64,000 bases of DNA, taken from assembly GCF_014873875.1 (NCBI RefSeq), contig NZ_JADBEM010000001.1:10470717-10534716 (forward strand), in the 5' to 3' direction. The translations under genes and the position numbers were made by a program. The DNA comes from Actinopolymorpha pittospori (GTDB taxonomy: Bacteria > Actinomycetota > Actinomycetes > Propionibacteriales > Actinopolymorphaceae). A model generated the notes under the pieces. The model was given only the letters and a program-made list of their open reading frames with translations, was not told where the DNA came from and searched no databases. This document shows positions 35,393 through 44,432 of this stretch, piece after piece (position 1 is the stretch's first letter; every line of letters begins with the position of its first letter).

Positions 35393-37381
35393 TCACGCCT
35401 TGGTCATGAAGTACTGGCACGGATTCGTCGGAGCGGGGCTCGGATACTGCCAGGCGTCGAAGACGACCGGGGGCACGTTGTGGAAGTTGTTCCGCTGGAT
35501 GCCGTAGGCCCCCTGGCGCATCGCGATGCCCATCGCGTAGAACTCCTCGGCGGAGATCTCCAGCAGTTCGGCCATGAGGTCCTGCTGGCGCTGGGGATCG
35601 ATCGTGGTCTTGATCTGCTCGTACAGCTGCTGTTGCCGTTGTGCGGCGGCCGGCGGTTCGGTGCCCTCCTCGCCCTCACTCTGGTACCACTGCACCCAGC
35701 GGTAGGCGTTGTCGCTGGAGTTGTACGGGAAGAACCAGCGCGGGTCGAGCAGGACGTCGAAGCCGCCTCCGAAGCCGAGCGACACCGACGCGTCCTGTTT
35801 GTTGGCGTCGCGGCGGTCGTCGAGGATCGACCGGTCGAGGTTGCGGACGCGGGTCTGCACACCGACGGCCGCCCAGTAGTCCTTCACGAGCTCCATCAGG
35901 TCGACCCACTCCGGACCCTCGCCACTGATCGTCGCCTCGACCACGAAGAAGATCGGGTTGCCGTCGGGTCCGATCCTTCGGCCGTCGCTGTCCCTGCGCG
36001 GGTAGCCGGCCCGGTCCAGGTGCTGGTTGGCCTTGGCGACGTCGTAGTCGAGGTACTGCCGGGCGAGCCGCTCGTTGTAGTACGGCGAGTCCGGCCGCGG
36101 GCCGACCTGGTAGGGCTCGCCGACGCCGAGGTAGATGACATCGATGATCTCCTTGCGGTCGATGGCGTAGGACAGGCCGATCCGGAAGTCCTTGTTGGTG
36201 AAGATCTCCCGCTTGACCGGGTCGTCGTGGGTCAGGTTGAGCGCGATGACGGCGGAGTTCATGTACGCCTGGCGGGTGTCGTAGAAGTGGTACCCGCCAG
36301 ACCTGCGTTTCTTCGCGAAGATCGGCTTGTTGTTGAGCGTTCCGATGTTGCGGTCCATCATGTCGATCTCGCCGTTGAGCGTCTTCAGTGTGAGGAGTTC
36401 CACGTCGGGAACGACCGAGTAGGTGACGCCGTCGAGGTAGGGCAGTTGCCGGCCCTGCGTGTCGACCTTCCAGTAGTAGGGATTGCGTTCGGCGATCACC
36501 CGGGATCCCTGCCCGATCGGAGTCGTGATCACCCACGCGAACAGCACCGGATGGACCGTGGTCCACAGGGTGCTCGAGGAGCCGCCGTGCGACTCGAACA
36601 GCTCCACCCAGTCCTTCGCGCCGCTCTCCCGCACCAACGAGTCGACGTCTGGGTTGTGCTTCTTGTGGAAGCGCCGCAGGTACTCGAAGGGGTACATGGT
36701 CAGCGCCGCGCCGTCCGGGGTCGCGAGGCGCTGGAGGAAGAGGCCGTTGGGCTGGGAGAAGGTGAACCGGACGGTCTGGGCGTCGAGTTTGGTGACGGTG
36801 GCGAAGCCACCCTTGTCGGAGAAGAAGACCGGCCGGGTGGTGCTGAGCTCCTCGTTGCCCAGCACGTCGTTGTAGGCGAAGACGATGTCGTCGGCGGTGA
36901 AGGACGAGCCGTCGGACCAGCGCATGCCCTTGCGCAGCGTGAAGGTGAACTCCGTGCCCTCGTCGTTGACGTCGTAGGACTCCGCGACGTTCGGAACGAC
37001 TCCACTCCAGTCCGGCTTCCAACGTAGGAGGTTCTCATAGCCGAGGGTGCGGGTCAGCCAGGAACTGTCGGCTCGCCCGAGCAGGCCGGTGCGCCACACT
37101 CCGCCGTACACGCCGGCTCGCTCGACTGGCGTGACCACCATGGGGTTGGCCGGCAACCGCTGGGCGAGCGGAGGAAGCTCACCGCGGCCCACGCGCGCGG
37201 CCAGTGCCGGCGCCTCCGGTCCCTGGGCCGCGGACTCGTCGATGTCGGATGCCGTGTCTCCGAGCGGGTCGATGCTCACGAAGTCGCAGGCTGAGGACGC
37301 CGCGAGGGTCGCCGCGACGAGTCCGCCGGCTCGCAGCAGACTCCGCCGGTCGACCACCCGGGCGCCGCGCTGACCTTCCAC
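35393..37381 (-). CDS. ABC transporter solute-binding lipoprotein, family 5 (DppA/OppA type)
   Basis: This 662-residue extracellular binding protein has a twin-arginine-like RRSLLRAGG followed by a short hydrophobic stretch and lipobox ASSAC, so it is probably a Tat-exported lipoprotein. The mature part shows the family 5 pattern: YENLLRWKPDWSGVVPNVAE, then FTFTLRKGMRWSDGSSFTAD and DIVFAYNDV. It starts at a GTG with GGGAGG six bases before. It stands alone between the two inverted GH42 copies and is divergent from the matching permease and ATPase genes at 40012-44043, which is unusual because such genes are normally in one operon. Confidence 0.93.
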   Translation of the reverse strand: MEGQRGARVVDRRSLLRAGGLVAATLAASSACDFVSIDPLGDTASDIDESAAQGPEAPALAARVGRGELPPLAQRLPANPMVVTPVERAGVYGGVWRTGLLGRADSSWLTRTLGYENLLRWKPDWSGVVPNVAESYDVNDEGTEFTFTLRKGMRWSDGSSFTADDIVFAYNDVLGNEELSTTRPVFFSDKGGFATVTKLDAQTVRFTFSQPNGLFLQRLATPDGAALTMYPFEYLRRFHKKHNPDVDSLVRESGAKDWVELFESHGGSSSTLWTTVHPVLFAWVITTPIGQGSRVIAERNPYYWKVDTQGRQLPYLDGVTYSVVPDVELLTLKTLNGEIDMMDRNIGTLNNKPIFAKKRRSGGYHFYDTRQAYMNSAVIALNLTHDDPVKREIFTNKDFRIGLSYAIDRKEIIDVIYLGVGEPYQVGPRPDSPYYNERLARQYLDYDVAKANQHLDRAGYPRRDSDGRRIGPDGNPIFFVVEATISGEGPEWVDLMELVKDYWAAVGVQTRVRNLDRSILDDRRDANKQDASVSLGFGGGFDVLLDPRWFFPYNSSDNAYRWVQWYQSEGEEGTEPPAAAQRQQQLYEQIKTTIDPQRQQDLMAELLEISAEEFYAMGIAMRQGAYGIQRNNFHNVPPVVFDAWQYPSPAPTNPCQYFMTKA

Positions 37382-37836
37382 CGCATGCCTCCCTTTCGGC
37401 CTCGCCGGGAAGGAGCAGAAGCGTGAACTGGTTCGCCGCCACCACGAACTCGCCTTCGACGGGCGACACGAAACGTCGTAGGGAAATGCGGCTTTCGCGA
37501 TTCACGCTACGTCGGCGACGTGAGGCCCGCAAGGGCGCGCGCCCGATGCGGCTTTCCCTGGCCAGCCAGGAATCGAGGGGGGTTGGGCGATGACCGGATG
37601 TCCTGACCGGGTGCGGTCACGGGCACGCGTGCGTGCCGTCCGGGGGTCTTGCGGGGGCGCGTACGGCTGGCTAGCGTCTCAAATCGTAGAGGCTTGGTTC
37701 CGTTATTCGGAACGTTTGGTAGCCGCGCCGGGTGCGCGCCCCAGCCTGCCCTGGCGAACCGTCCCGATGGCGTCCTGATCCTGAAATACCGTCCCGCGAT
37801 TCGTCCGAGAGCAGCTCGAGATGTTGGGGTGATGGC
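37382..37836. other. Divergent control region, 455 bp
   Basis: The region separates the divergent solute-binding protein gene and GH42 copy B and must contain both promoters. It holds the inverted repeat at 37697-37713 and a shorter one, ACGTCG-G-CGACGT, at 37509-37521. No convincing small gene was found in it. Confidence 0.6.
37697..37713. promoter_or_regulatory. Inverted repeat in divergent control region
   Basis: GTTCCG-TTATT-CGGAAC is a perfect six-base inverted repeat with a five-base centre, about 124 bp before the GH42 copy B start. It is a candidate operator for the divergent GH42/solute-binding promoters. The regulator is unknown. Confidence 0.45.
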
Positions 37837-39686
37837 GTGGGTTTTCCTGGGTTTCCTTATGGTGCTGTGTATTTTCGGAAGTCGAATCCGCCGGCTGCTG
37901 ATTGGGAGCGGGATTACGGGGTGGCGGCCGAGGATGGGCACAATGTGTTTCGGCACTGGTTCATGTGGTCGGCGGTGGAGGTTGCTCCGGGGGTGTTCGA
38001 CTGGGGTGACTATGACCGGCAGTTGGAGTTGGCGGCGGCGAACGGGATCTCCACGATCATCGCGGAGATGATGACGTCGGCGCCGGAGTGGGCGTTCGCG
38101 AGGTTGGCGCATGCCCGGTTCGAGCGTCGTGATGGTAGCCGTGTGGAGTCCCAGATCAGTGGCAGTTCGGCGGTGGGTGGGTTCCCGGGGTTGTGTCTGG
38201 ACAACGATGATGCCAGGGAGTTGGCGGGGAACTTCCTGACGGAGTTGGTGACGCGGTATCGGGACCATCCGGGTACGGGTGGGTATGACATCTGGAACGA
38301 GTGTGGGTATGCGGAGGACACCTGTTACTGCCCGGCGACGGCGGGGAAGTTCCGGGTGTGGCTTCGGGCGCGTTACGGTGATCTGGCCACGTTGGGTCGG
38401 GTGTGGGGTCGCCACAGTTACAGCGAGTGGGACGACATCGTTCCCCCGCGGACGTTGGCGCCGTTTGCCGAGGTGTTGGACTGGTTGAGTTTCCGGCAGG
38501 ACAACGCCTATGAGTTGATGGCCTGGCGGGCGGGGATCGTCCGGTCGTTGGACCCCCACCACAAGTTGACCGCTCATGGTGTGGCCGGGTCCCTCACCCA
38601 CGCCGCGCCACGCGGCACCGACGACTGGAAAGCCGCCTCCCACGTCGACACCTACGGACTCACCTGGGGGTCCAGCCGGCACGGTGACGAACCGTGGAAG
38701 CAACTACACGCGATGGACATGGTGCGCGCCGCCTCCCGCGGGAAGCCGTTCTGGCACGCGGAGGCCTACGCCGGCCCGCTGTGGATGCAGCCCCAGGTGA
38801 TCGGCAAACCCCGCGACGAGGGTCGGATCGCGAGTGTCGAGGACATCAGGTACTGGAATCTCGCGAGTTTCGCCGGCGGCGCGTCGGGTGTGTTCTACCT
38901 GCGTTGGCGTCCGTTGTTGGATGGTCCGTTGTTCGGTGCGTTTGGTGCCTACGGGATGGACGGGTCACGCACCGACCGGTCGCAGATGGTGTCCCAGATC
39001 GCGGCGTGGGCCACCGCACCAGAACAACAGCCCCTGTGGAACTCCCAACCAGCCCCCGCCGACATCCACATCCTCTACGTCCCCGAAACCCAACTGTTCA
39101 CCTACGCCCAACAACACTCCACCGACCACCACGCCCACGCACTCCAAGGCACCTACCAAGCCTTCTTCGACTCCAACATCCACGCCGACTTCCTCCACAT
39201 CGACGACCTCGACCCCACCCACACCGACATCCCCGTCTACCTGCCCTACCCGATCATGCTCAACCACACCACCACCACCAAACTCACCAACTGGGTCAGA
39301 GCAGGCGGCACCCTCATCAGCGAAGGCTGTCCCGCCTACTTCACCGACCACGCCAAAGCCAACACCACCCAACCCGGCAACAACCTCCACCACCTCTTCG
39401 GCGCCACCCAAACCGACGTCGAATTCACCCCCGACATCCTCACCAACCTCACCTTCACCACCCACGACAACATCACCCCCCACGGCGCCTGCTTCAAACA
39501 AACCCTCCAACCCACCACCGGCACCACCACCGCCCACTACCAAGACCACACCCCCGCCACCATCGACAACACTCACGGCAAAGGCAAAACCCGACTCATC
39601 GGCACCCACCCCTCCCTCGGCTACCACCAACACCACCACCCCCACACCACCACCTACTACACCCACCTCCTCCACTGGACCGGACG
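37837..39686 (+). repeat. Long inverted repeat, right arm
   Basis: This arm is the partner of 33513-35355. Identical blocks are 37837-38668 and 38902-39686; the segment 38669-38901 differs. The two arms enclose the solute-binding protein gene and would allow inversion by homologous recombination. Confidence 0.9.
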
Positions 39687-39939
39687 GCGCCAGCACGTGC
39701 GGGTCAGTGACAACCGGGTGACGGCCCGCCTGCATGAGGGCGACGGAGGCCGCTATCTGTGGCTGCTCAATCCGTCCCGGCTGCCGCTGCAGGTGTCGGC
39801 GACGCTGTCGACCAGGTGGAAGCCCTTCGCTGACATCGACGTGCGCTGGGGAGACAAGGACAGCGTGACCCTGGTCGACGGGCGCAGCCTCGACGCCGAC
39901 ATCCCGGCACGCGACGCGATCGTGGTGCGGCTCCTGTGA
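37837..39939 (+). CDS. GH42 beta-galactosidase, copy B (intact)
   Basis: This 700-residue cytoplasmic glycosidase has no signal peptide. The N-terminal barrel has GYDIWNECGYAEDTCYC with the acid/base Glu and a four-cysteine-like zinc region, and FWHAEAYAGPLWMQP with the expected nucleophile Glu. A trimerisation-type domain and a short beta domain follow. The likely start is GTG at 37837 (VGFPGFPYG) with GGGGTG upstream, matching the start region of copy A; upstream in-frame codons show no conservation. It leads an operon with two permeases and a double ATPase, suggesting hydrolysis of imported galactosides or arabinosides. Confidence 0.88.
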   Translation: MGFPGFPYGAVYFRKSNPPAADWERDYGVAAEDGHNVFRHWFMWSAVEVAPGVFDWGDYDRQLELAAANGISTIIAEMMTSAPEWAFARLAHARFERRDGSRVESQISGSSAVGGFPGLCLDNDDARELAGNFLTELVTRYRDHPGTGGYDIWNECGYAEDTCYCPATAGKFRVWLRARYGDLATLGRVWGRHSYSEWDDIVPPRTLAPFAEVLDWLSFRQDNAYELMAWRAGIVRSLDPHHKLTAHGVAGSLTHAAPRGTDDWKAASHVDTYGLTWGSSRHGDEPWKQLHAMDMVRAASRGKPFWHAEAYAGPLWMQPQVIGKPRDEGRIASVEDIRYWNLASFAGGASGVFYLRWRPLLDGPLFGAFGAYGMDGSRTDRSQMVSQIAAWATAPEQQPLWNSQPAPADIHILYVPETQLFTYAQQHSTDHHAHALQGTYQAFFDSNIHADFLHIDDLDPTHTDIPVYLPYPIMLNHTTTTKLTNWVRAGGTLISEGCPAYFTDHAKANTTQPGNNLHHLFGATQTDVEFTPDILTNLTFTTHDNITPHGACFKQTLQPTTGTTTAHYQDHTPATIDNTHGKGKTRLIGTHPSLGYHQHHHPHTTTYYTHLLHWTGRRQHVRVSDNRVTARLHEGDGGRYLWLLNPSRLPLQVSATLSTRWKPFADIDVRWGDKDSVTLVDGRSLDADIPARDAIVVRLL

Positions 39940-40011
39940 GGTGACCCCCGGTCGACGTACCCGCCCTGGTGTCGTTCTCCGAGCAGTCCTCCCCCGGAAG
40001 GCAGGCCGTGG

Positions 40012-41004
40012 ATGACCAGGTTCGTGATCCGGCGGATCCTGTACATGATTCCGACGCTGTTCGTCGTCTCGGTGGCGGCGTTCGCGATCATCCAGCTGCC
40101 TCCGGGTGACTACCTGACGACCCTCAAGTCGCAGCTCGAGGCGCAGGGCCAGACGATCGACCAGGCGCAGCTCGCCGCACTGGAGGACAGGTACGGCCTC
40201 GGTGACCCGTTCTACGTGCAGTACCTCAGCTGGATGGGCGCGATCCTGCTGCACGGGGACTTCGGTCAGTCGTTCGAGTGGAACCGGCCGGTCAGCGAGC
40301 TCCTCGCCGACCGGCTGCCGCTCACCATGACCATCGCGATCGCGACGCTGCTGTTCACCTGGCTCGTGGCGTTCCCGATCGGGGTCTACACCGCGGTGCG
40401 GAAGTACTCCCTGGGCGACTACACGATGACGTTCGTCGGATTCCTCGGTCTCGCCGTGCCGAACTTCATGCTGGCGTTGATCTTCTCCTACGTCGGCCTG
40501 GAGTACTTCGGCCAGAGTGTGGGCGGACTGTTCTCCCCGGAGTACGTCGACGCCCGGTGGAACATCGGCAAGATCCTGGACCTGCTGCAGCACCTGTGGG
40601 TTCCGATCCTGGTCCTGGGGGCAGCCGGAACGGCGGGGATCATCCGAATCCTGCGGGCCAACCTTCTCGACGAGCTCCGCAAGCCCTACGTGGTGACCGC
40701 CCGCGCCAAGGGGCTACGAGAACGCACCCTGCTCTTCCGCTATCCGACCAGGATCGCGCTCAACCCGTTCGTGAGCACCGTCGGCTGGGTGCTGCCGAGC
40801 CTGGTCGGCGGCGAGATCATCGTCTCCCAGGTGCTCGGCCTGGACACCACGGGGCCGCTGCTGCTGCGCGCCCTGCAGAGCCAGGACATGTACCTCGCGG
40901 GCAGCCTGATCCTCGTCCTCAGCGTCCTCACCGTGATCGGCACCCTGCTCTCCGACATCCTGCTCGCGCTGATCGACCCACGGATCCGTTACCGCTACCA
41001 GTAG
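40012..41004 (+). CDS. ABC transporter permease, DppB/OppB type
   Basis: This 330-residue channel subunit begins MTRFVIRRILYMIPTLF as DppB proteins do, with the PPGDYL motif after the first membrane segment and the EAA loop ARAKGLRERTLLFRYPTRIA. It lies 72 bp downstream of the GH42 gene and 18 bp before the next permease. The long loop after segment 1 is typical of importers for oligosaccharides within the Dpp/Opp group, in line with the glycosidase in the operon. Confidence 0.93.
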   Translation: MTRFVIRRILYMIPTLFVVSVAAFAIIQLPPGDYLTTLKSQLEAQGQTIDQAQLAALEDRYGLGDPFYVQYLSWMGAILLHGDFGQSFEWNRPVSELLADRLPLTMTIAIATLLFTWLVAFPIGVYTAVRKYSLGDYTMTFVGFLGLAVPNFMLALIFSYVGLEYFGQSVGGLFSPEYVDARWNIGKILDLLQHLWVPILVLGAAGTAGIIRILRANLLDELRKPYVVTARAKGLRERTLLFRYPTRIALNPFVSTVGWVLPSLVGGEIIVSQVLGLDTTGPLLLRALQSQDMYLAGSLILVLSVLTVIGTLLSDILLALIDPRIRYRYQ

Positions 41005-41022
41005 AGGAGGGGATGGATTCAG

Positions 41023-42171
41023 ATGAGTCAGATCAGCGGTCCGTTGGCGGTCGACGCGGGTGAACAGTCCACGGGGCCGGCCGACGGCGACGGAAGTCTC
41101 TACTTCGCCTCGCAACGCCGGCTGATCATCCGCAGGTTCCGGCGCCACCGGCTGGCCGTCCTCGGGACCGTCGTCGTCGCCCTCATCTACCTCGTCGCGC
41201 TGTTCGCGGAGTTCCTCGCGCCGGGTGTCCCGGACTCCTCCGACGCCCGCTACGCCTACGCCCCACCGCAGCGCCTGCACCTGTTCGACGGCGGCCGGCT
41301 CGATCCGCACGTGTACGGCTACCAGACCCGGGTGAACGACGAGACCCTGGAACGCAGCTACGTGCCCGACCGCGCCCAGAAGATCGACGTGGGCTTCTTC
41401 GTCCGCGGTGAGCCCTACCAGCTCTGGGGTCTCATCGGCTCCGACATCCACCTCGTCGGTCCCGTCCAGCGTGACGCGCCCTTCCACCTCATGGGCGCCG
41501 ACCGGCAGGGACGCGACGTCCTCACCCGCACCATCTACGGCGCCCGCATCTCCATGTCGATCGGCCTGGTGGGCGTCGGGTTGAGCGTCATCCTCGGGAT
41601 CCTGCTGGGTGGAGCCTCGGGCTACTACGGCGGACGGGTGGACACCCTCGTCCAACGGCTCATCGAGTTCTTCATGGCGATCCCGTCCATCCCGCTCTGG
41701 CTCGGCCTGGCAGCCGCGCTCCCACCTTCGTGGGGACCGGTGCAGACCTACCTCGGCATCACCGTGATCCTCTCCCTGATCTCCTGGACCGACCTGGCCC
41801 GGGTCGTGCGGGGTCGGTTCCTGAGCCTGCGTTCGGAGGACTTCGTCCTGGCCGCCGAGCTCGACGGGATCGGCAAGCCACGCATCATCGTGCGGCACAT
41901 GCTGCCGTCGTTCGCGAGCCACATCATCGCCTCGCTCACCCTCGCGATCCCCGCGATGATCCTCGCCGAGACGGCGCTGTCCTTCCTCGGGCTGGGCCTT
42001 CAGGCACCGGCGGTGAGCTGGGGCGTGCTGTTGCAGGAGGCCCAGAACATCCGGGCTCTCGCGACGGCGCCGTGGCTGCTCTTCCCCGGCGTCGCGGTCG
42101 TCATCGCCGTACTGGCACTCAACTTCGCCGGCGACGGGCTGCGCGACTCCGCCGATCCGTACGGCAGCTGA
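41023..42171 (+). CDS. ABC transporter permease, DppC/OppC type, with long extracytoplasmic insert
   Basis: This 382-residue second channel subunit is longer than the usual 290-300 residues because of an insert of about 80 residues between the first membrane segment and the GADRQGRDVLTRTIYGAR motif (region rich in Tyr/Asp such as YAPPQRLHLFDGG and KIDVGFFVRGEPY). Such inserts occur in Dpp/Opp-type permeases annotated for oligosaccharides. The EAA loop is AAELDGIGKPRIIVRHMLPS. GAGGAGGGG lies upstream of the ATG. Confidence 0.93.
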   Translation: MSQISGPLAVDAGEQSTGPADGDGSLYFASQRRLIIRRFRRHRLAVLGTVVVALIYLVALFAEFLAPGVPDSSDARYAYAPPQRLHLFDGGRLDPHVYGYQTRVNDETLERSYVPDRAQKIDVGFFVRGEPYQLWGLIGSDIHLVGPVQRDAPFHLMGADRQGRDVLTRTIYGARISMSIGLVGVGLSVILGILLGGASGYYGGRVDTLVQRLIEFFMAIPSIPLWLGLAAALPPSWGPVQTYLGITVILSLISWTDLARVVRGRFLSLRSEDFVLAAELDGIGKPRIIVRHMLPSFASHIIASLTLAIPAMILAETALSFLGLGLQAPAVSWGVLLQEAQNIRALATAPWLLFPGVAVVIAVLALNFAGDGLRDSADPYGS

Positions 42172-42195
42172 GGAACCAACGTCCGAGGAGGTCCC

Positions 42196-44043
42196 ATGGC
42201 CCGTCACGTGGCAGCCGAGCCGCCGGCGTCGTCGCCGGACACCCCGACCGAGGCCGGGCGCGACCTGGTACTGGAGATCAAGGACCTGCGGACGCACTTC
42301 CACACCGACCATGGGGTGATCCGCGCCGTCGACCACGTCGACCTCACCGTTCCACGCGGCTCGACGGTGTGTCTGGTCGGCGAGTCCGGATCGGGCAAAA
42401 GCGCGACCGCGCGCTCCGTCCTGCAGCTCGTCGACGAGCCGGGGCGAGTCGTCGGCGGTCAGATCCTCTACACGCCGCGGCCGGGCCAGCGGCCGATCGA
42501 CCTTGCCTCGTTGGGAGCACGAGATCCACGCATCCGGGCGGTACGCGGCAAGGAGATCGCCATGGTCTTCCAGGAGCCGATGTCCTCCCTCAGCCCCGTC
42601 CACACGATCGGCCGGCAGATCGGGGAGGTGCTACGCCTGCACGAGGGCATGGACAAGCGGCAGGCACGGCAACGGGTGATCGAGCAGCTCACGAGCGTCG
42701 GGATCCCCGAGCCGCAGGACCGCGTCGACTCCTACACCTTCCAACTGTCCGGTGGAATGCGACAACGCGCCATGATCGCGATGGCGCTGATCTGCCACCC
42801 GAAGCTGCTGATCGCCGACGAGCCCACCACCGCGCTCGACGTGACGACGCAGGCCCAGATCCTGGACCTGCTCAGCGACCTCAAGCGGCGGCTCGGCATG
42901 ACGATGCTGTTCATCACCCATGACCTCGGCGTCGTGGCGGAGATCGCCGACCAGGTGGCCGTCATGAACCAGGGCAGGATCGTGGAGTACGGCGACGTCG
43001 ACCACGCACCAGACCACGACTACACCCGTGCCCTGCTGAACGCCCTGCCGCGACGGCGGTACTCCCACGGGCCGGGCGCCCACGCCTCCACACCTGCCGC
43101 GCACGTACGCACGACGCCCGTGGCTGTCGCGACCGCCACTCGCCAGGACGGGCCGGAGGAGGCGGCGAACGGGGCCGAGCGCGAACCTCTCGTCACGTTG
43201 ACCGACCTGCGCATGGCGTTCGCACCTGCTCCGCGCGGGTTCTTCTCCCGCCGCGGCGGCGCGGTGACCGCCGTGGACGGGGTGTCGCTGGAGATCCGCG
43301 CCGGGGAGACGCTCGGGCTGGTGGGTGAGTCCGGCTGCGGCAAGACGACCCTCGGACGCTGCCTGCTCGGGGTGTACCGACCGACCGCGGGCCGCATCCT
43401 CTACACCCGGACGGACGGTTCCAAGGTCGACCTCGCGACCCTTGCCGGCCGGGAGCTTCGGGCCTTCCGTGGCGAGCTGCGGATGGTCTTCCAGGACCCC
43501 TACAGCTCACTCAATCCGAGGATGACGGTCCGGCAGATCATCGGTGAACCTCTGCGCGCCCTGCGGGGCGTCGCCGGTCATGACGCCGACGACCAGATCG
43601 CCGACATGCTTCGCCGGGTCGGGCTGCGGGCGGAGTACATGAGCCGCTACGCACACGCCTTCTCCGGCGGCGAACGTCAACGGATCGGTATCGCCCGGGC
43701 GCTGATCACCAACCCACGACTGGTCGTGGCGGACGAGGCGGTCAGCGCTCTCGACGTGTCGATCCGCGCCCAGGTGCTGGACCTGCTGGGGAGTCTGCAG
43801 GACCAGCTCGGGCTCACCTATCTGTTCATCTCCCACGACCTGTCGGTGGTCGAGAACATCGCCGACCGGGTGGCGGTGATGTACTTCGGGAAGCTCGTCG
43901 AGCAGGACGACACCGAGGCGGTGTATACCAACCCGCGCCACCCGTACACCCAGGCGCTGCTGTCCGCGGTGCCCGTCCCGGATCCGCGGATGCGTGGAGA
44001 ACGCAGCCGGCTGCTCACTCCTCCCACCGACATCGCGAACTGA
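42196..44043 (+). CDS. ABC transporter ATP-binding protein, fused DppD-DppF type
   Basis: This 615-residue protein has two complete ATPase domains. Domain 1: Walker A GESGSGKSA, signature LSGGMRQR, Walker B LLIADEPTTALD. Domain 2 (from about residue 335): Walker A GESGCGKTT, signature FSGGERQR, Walker B LVVADEAVSALD. The first domain has the D-type and the second the F-type signature, so it supplies both ATPases of the importer in one chain. CGAGGAGGTCCC precedes the ATG. It ends the GH42-permease-permease-ATPase operon. Confidence 0.94.
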   Translation: MARHVAAEPPASSPDTPTEAGRDLVLEIKDLRTHFHTDHGVIRAVDHVDLTVPRGSTVCLVGESGSGKSATARSVLQLVDEPGRVVGGQILYTPRPGQRPIDLASLGARDPRIRAVRGKEIAMVFQEPMSSLSPVHTIGRQIGEVLRLHEGMDKRQARQRVIEQLTSVGIPEPQDRVDSYTFQLSGGMRQRAMIAMALICHPKLLIADEPTTALDVTTQAQILDLLSDLKRRLGMTMLFITHDLGVVAEIADQVAVMNQGRIVEYGDVDHAPDHDYTRALLNALPRRRYSHGPGAHASTPAAHVRTTPVAVATATRQDGPEEAANGAEREPLVTLTDLRMAFAPAPRGFFSRRGGAVTAVDGVSLEIRAGETLGLVGESGCGKTTLGRCLLGVYRPTAGRILYTRTDGSKVDLATLAGRELRAFRGELRMVFQDPYSSLNPRMTVRQIIGEPLRALRGVAGHDADDQIADMLRRVGLRAEYMSRYAHAFSGGERQRIGIARALITNPRLVVADEAVSALDVSIRAQVLDLLGSLQDQLGLTYLFISHDLSVVENIADRVAVMYFGKLVEQDDTEAVYTNPRHPYTQALLSAVPVPDPRMRGERSRLLTPPTDIAN

Positions 44044-44192
44044 CCTGGACGAAGCGTCGCCCGTTTCCTCGATTTTAGAGAAACTCGTGAACGGCGTTTC
44101 CCACACGTCCGCAAGTTCGGGTTGACAATAAGGTTCGTCGGGGTCGCGGGCGCATTTCGAGTGTCAACCCGACCCGGTCACGGGGACGGGCT

Positions 44193-44222
44193 GAAACGGC
44201 ACCCCCGATGGGGTGCCGTTTC
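44193..44222. terminator. Bidirectional hairpin terminator
   Basis: GAAACGGCACCCC pairs perfectly with GGGGTGCCGTTTC around CGAT, and GGCT/AGCC outside extends the stem. It sits between the convergent ATPase and DUF397 genes. Confidence 0.85.
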
Positions 44223-44237
44223 GCTCAGCCGCGACGA

Positions 44238-44432
44238 CTATGCGCCGAGGTCGTACTCCCCCACCTTCACGTCGTGGATAAACTCCGACCACAGAGCCGC
44301 CGGGACAACCAGCGTGCCACCGTCACGATTCTTCGTGTCACGGACGCCGACCAGGCCGGACGCGCTGCCGACCTCGACACAGTTTCCAGAGCCATTACTA
44401 CGGCTCGGCTTCTTCCAGTTGCTAAACTCCAT
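44238..44432 (-). CDS. DUF397 domain protein
   Basis: This 64-residue protein reads WKKPSRSNGSGNCVEVGS near the start and RDTKNRDGGTLVV in the middle, then a W-FI-D segment near the end, which is the DUF397 pattern. Such proteins are encoded after XRE/DUF5753 regulators in actinomycetes and are thought to act as their partners in developmental control or as toxin-antitoxin-like pairs. Its ATG overlaps the end of the regulator gene by 11 bp, with GGAGG inside that gene. Confidence 0.92.
   Translation of the reverse strand: MEFSNWKKPSRSNGSGNCVEVGSASGLVGVRDTKNRDGGTLVVPAALWSEFIHDVKVGEYDLGA

Noticed and set aside
33242..39939. Inverted GH42 copies as ends of a composite transposon
   Set aside because: No transposase, terminal inverted repeat or target duplication is visible; the repeats are the glycosidase genes themselves.
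38965..40593. Long minus-strand frame rich in Gly and Val opposite the GH42 gene
   Set aside because: It results from the strong C/A codon bias of the coding strand and continues into the permease gene; no start signal or family pattern.
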